Source: Paraplanobispora siamensis
GTDB lineage: Bacteria > Actinomycetota > Actinomycetes > Streptosporangiales > Streptosporangiaceae
Length of the DNA: 64,000 nucleotides
Direction of reading: 5' to 3'
Assembly: GCF_016863175.1 (NCBI RefSeq)
Contig: NZ_BOOJ01000069.1
Span: 1-64,000 of the forward strand
Position 1 is the stretch's first letter, and each line of letters starts with the position of its first letter. Made by a program: the position numbers and the translations under genes. Shown in pieces: positions 1-8,098 of this stretch. The notes under the pieces are model-generated. The model saw only the letters and a program-made list of their open reading frames with translations, was not told the DNA's origin and did not search any database.

Positions 1-1
1 A

Positions 2-91
2 GAGGGGGTGATGGCCCAGGCGAAGGAAGAAGGATTAGAGTGCCTGGGCCACGTACTGTCCATGTACTCGCCGATGCTGGAGGAGACATGA
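2..91 (+). CDS. C-terminal end of an unidentified protein (partial)
   Basis: An open frame enters from the left edge and ends at a TGA (89-91) that overlaps the ATG of the next gene as ATGA. The visible tail ends in LSMYSPMLEET and gives no family assignment. The 4-nt overlap with a start that carries its own Shine-Dalgarno sequence is the usual sign of translational coupling, so this is probably the last part of an upstream gene in the same operon. The rest of the gene lies outside the window. Confidence 0.55.
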   Translation, partial: EGVMAQAKEEGLECLGHVLSMYSPMLEET

Positions 92-717
92 GCAACCTGG
101 ATGAACGGGCCGAGAGACTGGCCGTGCAGAGGGCGAGCTGGCCGATGCTGTACGACGTCGATGACGGCGCCACGGTGGACATGGGCCAGGTGTGGTCTCT
201 CACACCGGGGAAGATCGGACACGACAAACGGGGGACCGCGCTTGTGGAGGCTCTGGCCGGGCAGGCCGGCGGGGCGGCTGAGCGGCTGCTGTTCGGGGTG
301 CGTTCGTTGTTCGACCGGCGTGACGACGACCTGACGGTTCAGGTGGACGTGGAGGACGGCGACCTGCTGGAGATCACCGCCTGGTCCGCGGGATGTTCGT
401 TGAACCCCGACCGCAGCTGGTGGTTGCGGTGCACGCTGGCCGTGGAGTCCACGCTCGGGTTCGAAGCCGGCGGAGTCAACGGTGTCCAGCTCCGTCCTCA
501 CCGGTCGGCCTTCGCCGTCGGCGGCGTGGACGGGGTGACGGTCTTCCGGGAGGACTTCGGCGGTCCGCTGGGGGACATCGCGGCGAGCTTCTACCTGGCG
601 TGGGAAGGCCGTCGTGCGATCGCGGACCGCCTGGGGTGGCGGCGACCCGAGCCGCCATCCGGGACGCCGACGCTGGCGGAGTTCCTGCGGCGGGCACGAC
701 AGCGTGTGTGGTCCTGA
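88..717 (+). CDS. Hypothetical protein, last gene of an operon
   Basis: A 209-residue protein that I do not recognise. The ATG at 88 was chosen over the in-frame GTG at 40 because GGAGGAG lies just upstream and because the start overlaps the preceding stop codon as ATGA. The protein is soluble-looking, with no signal peptide or membrane segment. It has several Trp residues (a QVWSL segment, then SWWLRCTL mid-protein) and a C-terminal TLAEFLRRARQRVW helix. Coupling to the partial upstream gene suggests that the two products work together. Codon use is typical of the window, so this looks like a real gene, but no function can be inferred. Confidence 0.7.
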   Translation: MSNLDERAERLAVQRASWPMLYDVDDGATVDMGQVWSLTPGKIGHDKRGTALVEALAGQAGGAAERLLFGVRSLFDRRDDDLTVQVDVEDGDLLEITAWSAGCSLNPDRSWWLRCTLAVESTLGFEAGGVNGVQLRPHRSAFAVGGVDGVTVFREDFGGPLGDIAASFYLAWEGRRAIADRLGWRRPEPPSGTPTLAEFLRRARQRVWS

Positions 718-847
718 CGGCCCGCCCCTGAGCTTCTCCAACACCAGACGGCCCGCCGGCTGGGCAGTGGGATGAGGAACGCCTACTGCTCAACCGACGG
801 GCCGTTCGCCGTTCCCTCACGGAAGGTGGGGAGACGACGTGACGGGA

Positions 848-2311
848 TCAGGGGACGATGAACAGACCGTCGCCCACGGTGCGCTCGCGGCCGTCGGAGG
901 GGCGGTTGATGACCTTGTTGCGGATCACCATCGCGGTCGAGCCGCCGCCGTCGAAGTTGATGGCCTGCTTGGCGCCCAGCCAGCGCATGACCTGGGCGGC
1001 CTCCACCATGGAGGCGCCGACGGAGACGCCCGGGTTGCGGCCGTCGACCGTGACCAGGATCAGGCCGCCCGACTTGGTGACGCCGACCATCGTGCGGGGG
1101 TGGCGGCGGAGCATCATGTTGACCGAGGCGTGCCCGTCGGCTCCCGCCGTGATCCGGACGCGGCCGTTCCTGACCAGCCCGACGCCGCCGCCCATCACGT
1201 AGGTCTGCGGGGTCAGGGGGATGGCCCGGCGGGTGCGGAGGTCGACGACCTTGGTGCTGACCTTCATCAGCCCGCCCTCGGCGGCGTGCTCGTACAGCCA
1301 GTCGGCGAAGGTGCCGGTGCCGTGGAGCACGTAGTGGCCCTTGGGTACGGCGCCGCCGGCGGCGCGGGCGTTGACGATCCGGCCCCGGGCGTCGACCACG
1401 ACCTCGGCGCCGCCGTCCGCGGCGGTCTTGGCGCCGAACTCCTCGGTGTAGAGCACGAGCTCCTCGGCGGCGGCGGCCCGGTTGATCCCCTTGACCTCCG
1501 TCTTCGCGCCCGTGGAGGAGATGGCGATGACCGTGGTCTGCAGCTCGGTGATGCGGGCCTTGCGGCCGGTGATGACCAGGCCGCTGCGGCCGGGGACGCC
1601 CTCGCTGAGCAGCTTGCCGCCCACCACCGACACGCCCACGGGGTCGCCCTGGAGCGCCCTGGCGGTGTGGATGTTGAAGAATCCGCCGTTGACCCCGGCG
1701 ACGGCCTTGATCTGCTTGGACATGGAGCTGATGGTCTCGCGCTTGGCGACGCCGGTGCCGACGCTGGTCTTGTAGGTGCCCCGGAAGGTCCTGGGGTCCA
1801 CCATGACCACGCGCATGTCCCAGGGGCCGGTGGTCACGTCGCCGTCGTCGCCGAGATAGTCGGTCTTGGCCCGGATGTCGAACTCCTTGAGTTCCTTGAC
1901 CACCTTGTCGGCCTTGGCGCGCTGCTTGAACGTCCACAGTCCCACCCGGACCATGTAGCGCTCGACGGCGGGGGCGTCCGCCGCGGCGGGCTGCACGATC
2001 TTCAGCACGCTGGGGGTGAACCCGGCGGCCTCCACGGCCTCGGCCCTGGCCTGGGCGGTGGGCAACGGGCCGTTGTCGTGCCCGTTGGGCATCAGCACCG
2101 ACACCGTCCACCCCTGCGTGGACTTGCCGTGCATCACGTTGAAAAGCTCGACACCGGGAGCCACCGTGCGCTGGTTCTTGGTCGGCACGCCGCGCTCACC
2201 GAGCGGGAACGCCGAGGCGGGAAACCTGACACTCGCCTGCTCGGCCTCCGCCGGCATCGCCGTGACCGCGAGGGCCACGACCGAAAGACCGGCGATGAAA
2301 CGTCGCGACAT
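848..2311 (-). CDS. Secreted phosphodiester glycosidase family protein (NAGPA-like)
   Basis: A 487-residue exported protein with an N-terminal signal peptide (hydrophobic residues about 5-19, AEA cleavage region near 21-23). Residues about 85-150 resemble a SPOR-type peptidoglycan-binding fold (segments YMVRVGLWTFKQ and VVKELKEFDIRAKT). The C-terminal half carries the motifs of the phosphodiester glycosidase/NAGPA family: VNGGFF near 207-212, NFDGGGSTAMV near 452, and a terminal RERTVGDGLFIV. Family members remove sugar phosphodiester caps; in bacteria the substrates are mostly unknown but act outside the membrane, probably on cell-wall glycans. The gene is monocistronic, with about 170 bp to the next gene. 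Family assignment is firm; the substrate is not. Confidence 0.85.
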   Translation of the reverse strand: MSRRFIAGLSVVALAVTAMPAEAEQASVRFPASAFPLGERGVPTKNQRTVAPGVELFNVMHGKSTQGWTVSVLMPNGHDNGPLPTAQARAEAVEAAGFTPSVLKIVQPAAADAPAVERYMVRVGLWTFKQRAKADKVVKELKEFDIRAKTDYLGDDGDVTTGPWDMRVVMVDPRTFRGTYKTSVGTGVAKRETISSMSKQIKAVAGVNGGFFNIHTARALQGDPVGVSVVGGKLLSEGVPGRSGLVITGRKARITELQTTVIAISSTGAKTEVKGINRAAAAEELVLYTEEFGAKTAADGGAEVVVDARGRIVNARAAGGAVPKGHYVLHGTGTFADWLYEHAAEGGLMKVSTKVVDLRTRRAIPLTPQTYVMGGGVGLVRNGRVRITAGADGHASVNMMLRRHPRTMVGVTKSGGLILVTVDGRNPGVSVGASMVEAAQVMRWLGAKQAINFDGGGSTAMVIRNKVINRPSDGRERTVGDGLFIVP

Positions 2312-2484
2312 ATTCTTCTCTCCCCGTGCTGGCCAAACGTCGGTGAACCATGCTGCCGGGATTCATCCGTCAATGGCGGCAAAACGCCGGAAACGGCCTA
2401 ACGTATCGCCCGACAATGAACCCGCTTATCAGCCAAAGATCGTTCATATCACAACAAGATCGGCTATGTGCGGCGGGAGAGAGG

Positions 2485-4110
2485 TCAGCCGCGCGGGATC
2501 TCCCTGCGGAAGGACTCCAGTGCCAGCAGGGCGACGTGCAGGGAGAGGCAGGACTCGACGTCGTCGAGATCGGTGTCGAGGATGCGTTCCAGGCGGCGGA
2601 GCCGGTCGTAGAAGGCGGGCCTGGACAGGTGGGCCTTCTGTGCGGCGACGGCCTTGTTGCGGCCGGCGTCGAGATAGATGCGCAGGATCCGGGTCAGGTC
2701 GCCGCCGCGCTGGGCGTCGTGGGCCAGCAGCGGACTGAGCTCGCGCTCGGCGAAGGTCTGCAGCCGGGCGTCGTCGCGCAGCAGGTGGAGCAGGCCGCGC
2801 AGGCGCAGGTCGGGCAGACGGTAGAAGGCCCGGCCGTCAGGCTGCCGGACGGCGACGTCGGCGACCTGCTCGGCCTCCAGGAAGCTGCGCCGTACGTCGC
2901 GGACGGACTCGACCACCGAGCCGGCGGCGAGCACGAACGGGGTGGTGAAAGTGGCGCGCAGGCGCTCGGACAGGGTGCTCAGGGCGGGCTCGGCGAAGAC
3001 CCGGGGCGGCAGGGGGAGCAGGACGCCGACGCGGTTCTGGTCCAGTGCGCCGACCAGGGCGGCCATCCGCGCGTCGCGGCAGGCGGCGGCGGTGGCGTCG
3101 GCCAGCTCGCCGAGCCTGGCGAGCTGCTCCTGGCTGTCGGGCTGGCCGTCGGGTGAGTCGGCCAGGCGGAGCACCGCGCTGATCAGCTTGCGGCCGGTGA
3201 GCGGCACGCCGACCGCCCGGGCGCGGGCCGCCGCCTCGTCGGGATCGGCGTAGGCGTGGGTGAGGATGCCGGTGATGATCGTGCCGTGGGCCTGGCGTTC
3301 CAGCGACTCCTGGTGGCGTTCCAGCAGGCGGCCCAGAGCCAGCGTGGTCGCGGCGCGCTCGGCGAGCACGATGTCCCTGGGGCTGGGATCGGCGTCGCAC
3401 AGCAGGATGAGCCGGCCCCAGTCCTGGCCGCGGGCGCCGACCATGGTGACCAGCCAGCCGGAGGAGGCGTCGTAGGCGGTGCGCTGGCCGGGCGCCACCG
3501 CGCGTGAGCGGGTCTCCCAGCTCGCCAGCAGCGTGCCGGTGTCCCGGCCGACCGTCTCGCAGGCGAGCACCTGGTGGGCGAGGTTCTCCAGCAGCACGGG
3601 GCGGCCGGACAGGCGCGCGACCTGGCTGAGGACCTCGGCCGGGGAGGCGCCCTCGACGGACAGTTCGGTGAAGACCTCGTGGAGCTGCTCGGAGGCGCGC
3701 AGTTCCTCCAGCTGCCGGTCGATGATCCGGGCGTGCACCGACTCGGTGATCTGCACGAACGGGGTCTCGCGGGCCAGCGTGATCAGCGGCAGGCCGTGCT
3801 CCTCGGCGGTGGTGACCACCGAGCGGGGCAGCTCCCTGACGAACTTGCGGCCCAGCTCCACGATCAGGCCGGACGCGCCGACGGAGGCCAGCTCGGCGAT
3901 GTAGCTCGCCAGCTTGTCGGGGTCGTCGGGCAGGGCGATGCCGGTGGTGAGCACCAGTTCGCCGCCGCGCAGCAGGTGGGCGATGTCGGTGACCTCGCCG
4001 ACGTGGACCCAGCGCACCCGGGTGTCCAGCCGGTCGGCTCCCGCCACGACACGGGGGTTGCCGCGACGGACGGTGTCCAGGGCGAGGACGTCGGCGACGG
4101 TGGGGAGCAC
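2485..4110 (-). CDS. PucR family transcriptional regulator
   Basis: A 541-residue regulator with the three-part PucR layout: an N-terminal PucR domain (about 1-120, with the GGELVLTTGIAL motif), a GGDEF-like central region, and a C-terminal helix-turn-helix (about 475-535, NKAVAAQKAHLSRPAFYDRLRRLERIL). Characterised PucR proteins activate purine, allantoin or amine catabolic genes. No such gene touches this one; the nearest catabolic genes are the aminotransferase/mmsA pair 2.7 kb away, beyond a TetR/MFS pair. A second PucR gene sits next to gabT at 22.2 kb. Target and inducer cannot be inferred from position. Confidence 0.88.
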   Translation of the reverse strand: MLPTVADVLALDTVRRGNPRVVAGADRLDTRVRWVHVGEVTDIAHLLRGGELVLTTGIALPDDPDKLASYIAELASVGASGLIVELGRKFVRELPRSVVTTAEEHGLPLITLARETPFVQITESVHARIIDRQLEELRASEQLHEVFTELSVEGASPAEVLSQVARLSGRPVLLENLAHQVLACETVGRDTGTLLASWETRSRAVAPGQRTAYDASSGWLVTMVGARGQDWGRLILLCDADPSPRDIVLAERAATTLALGRLLERHQESLERQAHGTIITGILTHAYADPDEAAARARAVGVPLTGRKLISAVLRLADSPDGQPDSQEQLARLGELADATAAACRDARMAALVGALDQNRVGVLLPLPPRVFAEPALSTLSERLRATFTTPFVLAAGSVVESVRDVRRSFLEAEQVADVAVRQPDGRAFYRLPDLRLRGLLHLLRDDARLQTFAERELSPLLAHDAQRGGDLTRILRIYLDAGRNKAVAAQKAHLSRPAFYDRLRRLERILDTDLDDVESCLSLHVALLALESFRREIPRG

Positions 4111-4161
4111 TCACCGAGAATAGCCGATCAAAGTGTATGTGTGATGGCTCGATGTCTTACA

Positions 4162-4938
4162 TCATGTCCGTGACGCCTCGTCGGGGTCCGCGGCGATGCC
4201 CGGGACGTCGGCCCGCGCCCTCTCCCGGCACTCGGCCAGCCGTACCCGCAGCCCGTCCAGCAGACAGGTCAGGCCGAAGTCGAAGGCCAGCGCCCGGACG
4301 ACGTCGGGGTCCTTGGCCTGGTACTCGTCGAAACGCCGGAGGATGTCCGGGTGGCCCTGGGCGGCCTGCCGCACCGTCTTCATCATGGCCGCGTCCAGTT
4401 CCCGGCCGCTCATCCCCGAGCTGTCGAGGGTGGCCCGCCAGGCGAGCTCGGGCCCGGTCCAGCCGAGGACGAAGGCCAGCAGCGTGGAGACCGCGTAGTC
4501 CAGCGGCGGGCTCGTGAAGCCCGCCCGCTCGAAGGCCTTCAGCATCTGGGAGGACATGCGCATCGCGTTGGGGCCGAGGGAGGGCATGGTCCCGACGAGC
4601 GGGATCACCCACGGGTGCTTGACGAACGCCGCGCGCAGGCCGTACGCGAGGATCGAGGCCATGTCCTCCCAGCTGGTCACCTCGGGATCGGGGAGTGAGA
4701 GCTCGCCGTAGACCTCGTCCATGACGAGCTCCATCAGCTCGTCCTTGTGTGCGATGTGCCAGTAGAGGCTGGTGGCGCCGGAGCCGAGCTTCGCGCCCAG
4801 GCGGCGCATGCTCAGCGCGTCCACCCCCTCGGCGTCCAGGATCTCCATGGCCGCGCGCACGATCTGGTCGCGGCTCAGGCCGGGGTTCTTCGCGGGCCGG
4901 CCCTCGCGGGTCCACACCGAGCTGAAGGGCTCTTTCAC
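4162..4938 (-). CDS. TetR family repressor of the divergent MFS efflux gene
   Basis: A 258-residue TetR regulator of the longer, TetR(C)-like class. The N-terminal helix-turn-helix covers about residues 22-70 (SMRRLGAKLGSGATSLYWHIAHKDEL). The GTG at 4938 was chosen because a GGAACC sequence precedes it; a longer open frame to 5184 only reads through the operator repeats as a 7-residue periodic peptide and is not credible. A TATGCT hexamer 6 bp upstream suggests a nearly leaderless transcript. The gene is divergent from the MFS gene, and four palindromes lie between and across the two starts, so autoregulation and repression of the transporter are likely. The ligand is unknown. Confidence 0.87.
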   Translation of the reverse strand: MKEPFSSVWTREGRPAKNPGLSRDQIVRAAMEILDAEGVDALSMRRLGAKLGSGATSLYWHIAHKDELMELVMDEVYGELSLPDPEVTSWEDMASILAYGLRAAFVKHPWVIPLVGTMPSLGPNAMRMSSQMLKAFERAGFTSPPLDYAVSTLLAFVLGWTGPELAWRATLDSSGMSGRELDAAMMKTVRQAAQGHPDILRRFDEYQAKDPDVVRALAFDFGLTCLLDGLRVRLAECRERARADVPGIAADPDEASRT

Positions 4939-4957
4939 GGTTCCAGCATAAATCCCC

Positions 4958-5035
4958 TCGCACACTGTTCGACTATCGTCGTACGCTGTGCGGGTGACAT
5001 CGAACACTGTACGATCCGAATCGAACGACGTGCGA
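4958..5035. promoter_or_regulatory. Four 15-bp palindromic operators at exact 21-bp spacing
   Basis: Palindromes lie at 4958-4972 (TCGCACACTGTTCGA), 4979-4993 (TCGTACGCTGTGCGG), 5000-5014 (TCGAACACTGTACGA) and 5021-5035 (TCGAACGACGTGCGA). All fit TCGnACRnYGTnCGR, and each begins 21 bp after the last, two helical turns. They cover the tetR-MFS promoter region and the first codons of the MFS frame. They are best read as a cooperative operator array for the adjacent TetR protein. Confidence 0.8.
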
Positions 5036-6538
5036 GACGAGCGGGATCCGCGACGCTGGTGGATCCTCGGCGTCCTGTGCCTGAGCCTGCTGGTCCTGGT
5101 CGTGGACAACACCGTCCTGAACCTGGCCATCCCGTCCCTGATGACCGAGCTCGGCGCGAGCCCTGCGGACATCCAGTGGATCATCGACGCCTACGTCCTG
5201 GTCTTCGCGGGACTCCTGCTCACCGCGGGCAGCCTCTCCGACCGGTACGGCCGCCGCCGCTTCCTGATCATCGGCCTGGTGCTGTTCGGCGGGGCCTCGG
5301 CGCTGGCCCCGCTGGTCGCCGAGCCGTGGCACCTGATCGCGGTGCGGGCGCTGATGGGCGTGGGCGGCTCCATCCTCATGCCGAGCACCCTGTCGATCCT
5401 GATCACCGTCTTCGACGACAGCGAGCGCCGCAAGGCCATCGCGGCGTGGAGCGCGGTGGCCATGGTCGGCGTGATCGCCGGGCCCACCCTGGGCGGCTTC
5501 CTGCTGGACCACTACGGGTGGGCCTCCGTCTTCCTGATCAACGTGCCCGTCGCGCTCGTGGCCATCGCGGCGGCTGTCCTGCTGATGCCCGAGTCGCGCG
5601 GCCCGAGCCGGCGGCTCGACCCGCTCGGCGTCCTGCTGTCCGTCACGGGCATGAGCGCGCTGGTCTTCGTGGTCATCTCCGTGCCCGCCGAGGGCTGGAC
5701 CGCGCCCTCCGTGCTGACCGCCGCGGCCGTGGCCGTGCTGGCGATAGGCGCCTTCGTGCTCTGGGAGCGCCGCGCCGAGCACCCGATGCTGCCGCTGGAT
5801 CTCTTCCGCGACCGCAACTTCAGCGGCGCCTCGTTCTCCATCGTGCTGCTGTCGTTCGGCACCGGCGCGCTGCTGCTGATGCTCACCCAGTACCTGCAGT
5901 TCGTGCTGGGCTACGACCCGATGAAGGCCGGGCTCGCGCTGCTGCCGTACGCGGTGGCGGCCGCGCTGTTCAACGCGGTCGGCGCGGGCCTGGGGCAGAA
6001 GGTGAGCAACCGCACGCTCATGGCGGCCGGTCTGGGCGTCATGGCGCTCGGTTTCGGGGTGCTCGCCCTCATGACCGCCGAGAGCGGGTACGGCATGCTG
6101 ATCACCGGCCTGCTGATCATGGGGGTCGGCGGCGGCCTCGCGGGGCCGGCGGCCTACACGACGCTGATGGGCGCGGTCCCGCCGGCGCACGCGGGCGTCG
6201 GCTCGGCGCTCAACGACACCGTCCAGCAGGTCGGCATGGCGCTGAGCGTCGCGGTGCTCGGCAGCGTGCTCGCCGGGGTCTACACCTCCTCGATGCCCGC
6301 GGACGCGCCCGCCGCCGCCCGCGACTCGATCGCCGGGGCGGCGCAGCTGGGCGACCCGGCCGTGATGGAGGCCGCCGACCGGGCGTTCGTCTCGGCCATG
6401 TCGTTCGGCTCCTGGGTCGGCGTCGCCTTCTGCCTGGCCGCCGTGGCCCTGGCGCTGGCGGTGATCCGTCCCCTGCCGAAGCCCCCCGCGGCCGCGGAGC
6501 CCGGCCTCGCGGAGGCGGGACAGGCGGCAGGTTCCTGA
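4988..6538 (+). CDS. MFS drug efflux transporter, DHA2 (14-TM, EmrB/QacA) family
   Basis: A 516-residue integral membrane protein with about 14 predicted transmembrane segments, starting with WWILGVLCLSLLVLVVDNTVLNLAIPSL and containing the motif A loop GSLSDRYGRRR after helix 2. DHA2 proteins export drugs by proton antiport. The start is uncertain: GTG at 4988, 4994 or 5030 are all in frame and none has a clear Shine-Dalgarno sequence. The GTG at 5030 would remove a repeat-derived N-terminus (TSNTVRSESNDVRD) and place most of the operator array upstream. The adjacent TetR gene is the likely controller, and the substrate is probably its ligand. Confidence 0.9.
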   Translation: MRVTSNTVRSESNDVRDERDPRRWWILGVLCLSLLVLVVDNTVLNLAIPSLMTELGASPADIQWIIDAYVLVFAGLLLTAGSLSDRYGRRRFLIIGLVLFGGASALAPLVAEPWHLIAVRALMGVGGSILMPSTLSILITVFDDSERRKAIAAWSAVAMVGVIAGPTLGGFLLDHYGWASVFLINVPVALVAIAAAVLLMPESRGPSRRLDPLGVLLSVTGMSALVFVVISVPAEGWTAPSVLTAAAVAVLAIGAFVLWERRAEHPMLPLDLFRDRNFSGASFSIVLLSFGTGALLLMLTQYLQFVLGYDPMKAGLALLPYAVAAALFNAVGAGLGQKVSNRTLMAAGLGVMALGFGVLALMTAESGYGMLITGLLIMGVGGGLAGPAAYTTLMGAVPPAHAGVGSALNDTVQQVGMALSVAVLGSVLAGVYTSSMPADAPAAARDSIAGAAQLGDPAVMEAADRAFVSAMSFGSWVGVAFCLAAVALALAVIRPLPKPPAAAEPGLAEAGQAAGS

Positions 6539-6556
6539 AGGCGCCCGGTTCCCGGG

Positions 6557-6608
6557 GATCCCGTACGGTCCGCACCGTCTCCAGCGGGGGCGCGGGCCGT
6601 ACGGGATC
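6557..6608. terminator. Inverted repeat downstream of the MFS gene
   Basis: A perfect 12-bp inverted repeat (GATCCCGTACGG at 6557-6568, CCGTACGGGATC at 6597-6608) with a 28-nt loop begins 18 bp after the MFS stop codon. It can form a stable hairpin and probably contributes to 3' end formation. There is no T-tract, as is usual in high-GC actinomycetes. Confidence 0.5.
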
Positions 6609-6618
6609 GGGATGCGGG

Positions 6619-6672
6619 CCGTGCGGGAGCAGGTGTGAACCGTGCGGGAGCAGGTGTGAACCGTGCGGGAGC
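6619..6672. repeat. 21-bp tandem repeat, about 2.6 copies
   Basis: The unit CCGTGCGGGAGCAGGTGTGA plus a final A is perfect at 6619-6639 and 6640-6660, followed by a 12-bp partial copy to 6672. It lies between the MFS terminator hairpin and the aminotransferase gene, not inside a credible reading frame. It could be a binding-site array or simple slippage. Confidence 0.75.
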
Positions 6673-6767
6673 GGCACGTCACCGGGCTGACACCATGACG
6701 GGTTCGGGGTCTTTTCCCCGACACTCTGGCGGTAGGACCGGAGGTGGCGAACCGGGATACTCAATGC

Positions 6768-8066
6768 ATGTCGGACCTTCTTGCGCGCCACCGGGCGGTC
6801 ATGCCCAACTGGGTGGCCCTCTACTACAACGAGCCCATCGAGATCGTCGGCGGCAAGGGCAACCGGGTCGTCGACGCCTCGGGCAAGAGCTACCTGGACT
6901 TCTTCGCGGGCATCCTGACCAACATGATCGGGTACGACGTGCCCGAGGTGCGCGAGGCCGTCGAGCGCCAGATCGCCACCGGTGTCGTGCACACCTCCAC
7001 CGTCTATCTCCTGCGCGGCCAGATCGAGCTGGCGGAGAAGATCGCCAAGCTCTCCGGGATCGAGAACGCGAAGGTGTTCTTCACCAACTCCGGGACCGAG
7101 GCCAACGAGACGGCGCTGCTGCTGGCCACCTACGCGCGCAAGACCGACCAGGTGCTGGCCATGCGGCAGAGCTACCACGGCCGCAGCTTCGGCGCGCTCG
7201 GCGTGACCAGCAACCGCTCCTGGAAGAACAACTCGCTCTCGCCGCTGAACGTGCACTTCCTGCACGGTGCCGACCGGCACCTGTCCCAGTTCCGCGGGCT
7301 GTCGGACGCCGATTACATCGCGGCCTGCGTCGAGGACCTGCGCCACGTGCTGTCCACCGCGGTCGGCGGTGACGTCGCCGCGCTGATCGCCGAGCCCATC
7401 CAGGGCGTGGGCGGGTTCACCATGGCCCCCGACGGCCTGTTCGCCGCCTACAAGGAGGTCCTGGACGAGCAGGGCATCCTGTTCATCTCGGACGAGGTGC
7501 AGACCGGCTGGGGCCGTACCGGATCGGCCTTCTTCGGCATCCAGAACCACGGCGTCACGCCGGACATGATGACCTTCGCCAAGGGCCTGGGCAACGGCTT
7601 CGCGGTCGGCGGCGTCGTGGCCCGGGGCGACCTGATGGACGGCCTGCACGCGACCGGCCTGGCCACCTTCGGCGGCAACCCGATCTCCATGGCCGCCGCC
7701 AACGCCACCCTGGACTACGTGCTCAGCCACGACCTGCAGGCCAACGCGGCCCGCACCGGCGCGCTGATCGTCGACGGGCTCCGCGAGGCCGCGACCCGCC
7801 TGCCGGTCGTCGGCGACGTGCGCGGCAAGGGCCTGATGTTCGCCGTCGAACTCGTCGAGCCCGCCACCGGCGCGCCCTCCCCGGCGCTGGCGGCCCGGTT
7901 CATGGAGGAGACCAAGAAGGCCGGCCTGCTCGCCGGCAAGGGCGGCCTGCACGGCAACGTGCTGCGCATGGCGCCGCCGCTCACGCTGACGACCGAGGAG
8001 GCCGCCGAGGGCCTGGGCATCATCGTCAACGCGCTCGAAGTCGTCAACGCGGAAGCCGCGCAGTAG
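6768..8066 (+). CDS. Class III PLP aminotransferase (beta-alanine/aspartate aminotransferase family)
   Basis: A 432-residue fold-type I aminotransferase. Visible landmarks are NSGTEANETAL (cofactor phosphate region), the PLP-interacting Asp in FISDEVQTGWGRTG (about residue 242), and the Schiff-base Lys in FAKGLGNGF (about 272). The ATG at 6768 gives the usual N-terminus MSDLLARHRAVMPNW; a GTG at 6744 is an alternative closer to a GGAGGTGG sequence. It is followed 32 bp later by a CoA-acylating semialdehyde dehydrogenase gene. That pairing is typical of beta-alanine or beta-aminoisobutyrate breakdown: the amine is converted to a semialdehyde, which the next enzyme oxidises. Exact substrate specificity is inferred from this context. 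Confidence 0.88.
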   Translation: MSDLLARHRAVMPNWVALYYNEPIEIVGGKGNRVVDASGKSYLDFFAGILTNMIGYDVPEVREAVERQIATGVVHTSTVYLLRGQIELAEKIAKLSGIENAKVFFTNSGTEANETALLLATYARKTDQVLAMRQSYHGRSFGALGVTSNRSWKNNSLSPLNVHFLHGADRHLSQFRGLSDADYIAACVEDLRHVLSTAVGGDVAALIAEPIQGVGGFTMAPDGLFAAYKEVLDEQGILFISDEVQTGWGRTGSAFFGIQNHGVTPDMMTFAKGLGNGFAVGGVVARGDLMDGLHATGLATFGGNPISMAAANATLDYVLSHDLQANAARTGALIVDGLREAATRLPVVGDVRGKGLMFAVELVEPATGAPSPALAARFMEETKKAGLLAGKGGLHGNVLRMAPPLTLTTEEAAEGLGIIVNALEVVNAEAAQ

Positions 8067-8098
8067 GCGCACGGCGGACGCGCAAGGAGCACACAACC

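Noticed and set aside
13-50. Hairpin GGCCCAGGC / GCCTGGGCC at the left edge
   Set aside because: It lies inside the coding end of the partial upstream gene, and the 20-nt loop and lack of a following gap make a regulatory role unlikely.
4939-5184. Extended TetR N-terminus
   Set aside because: The peptide repeats every 7 residues because it translates the 21-bp operator array; the start at 4938 matches family length.
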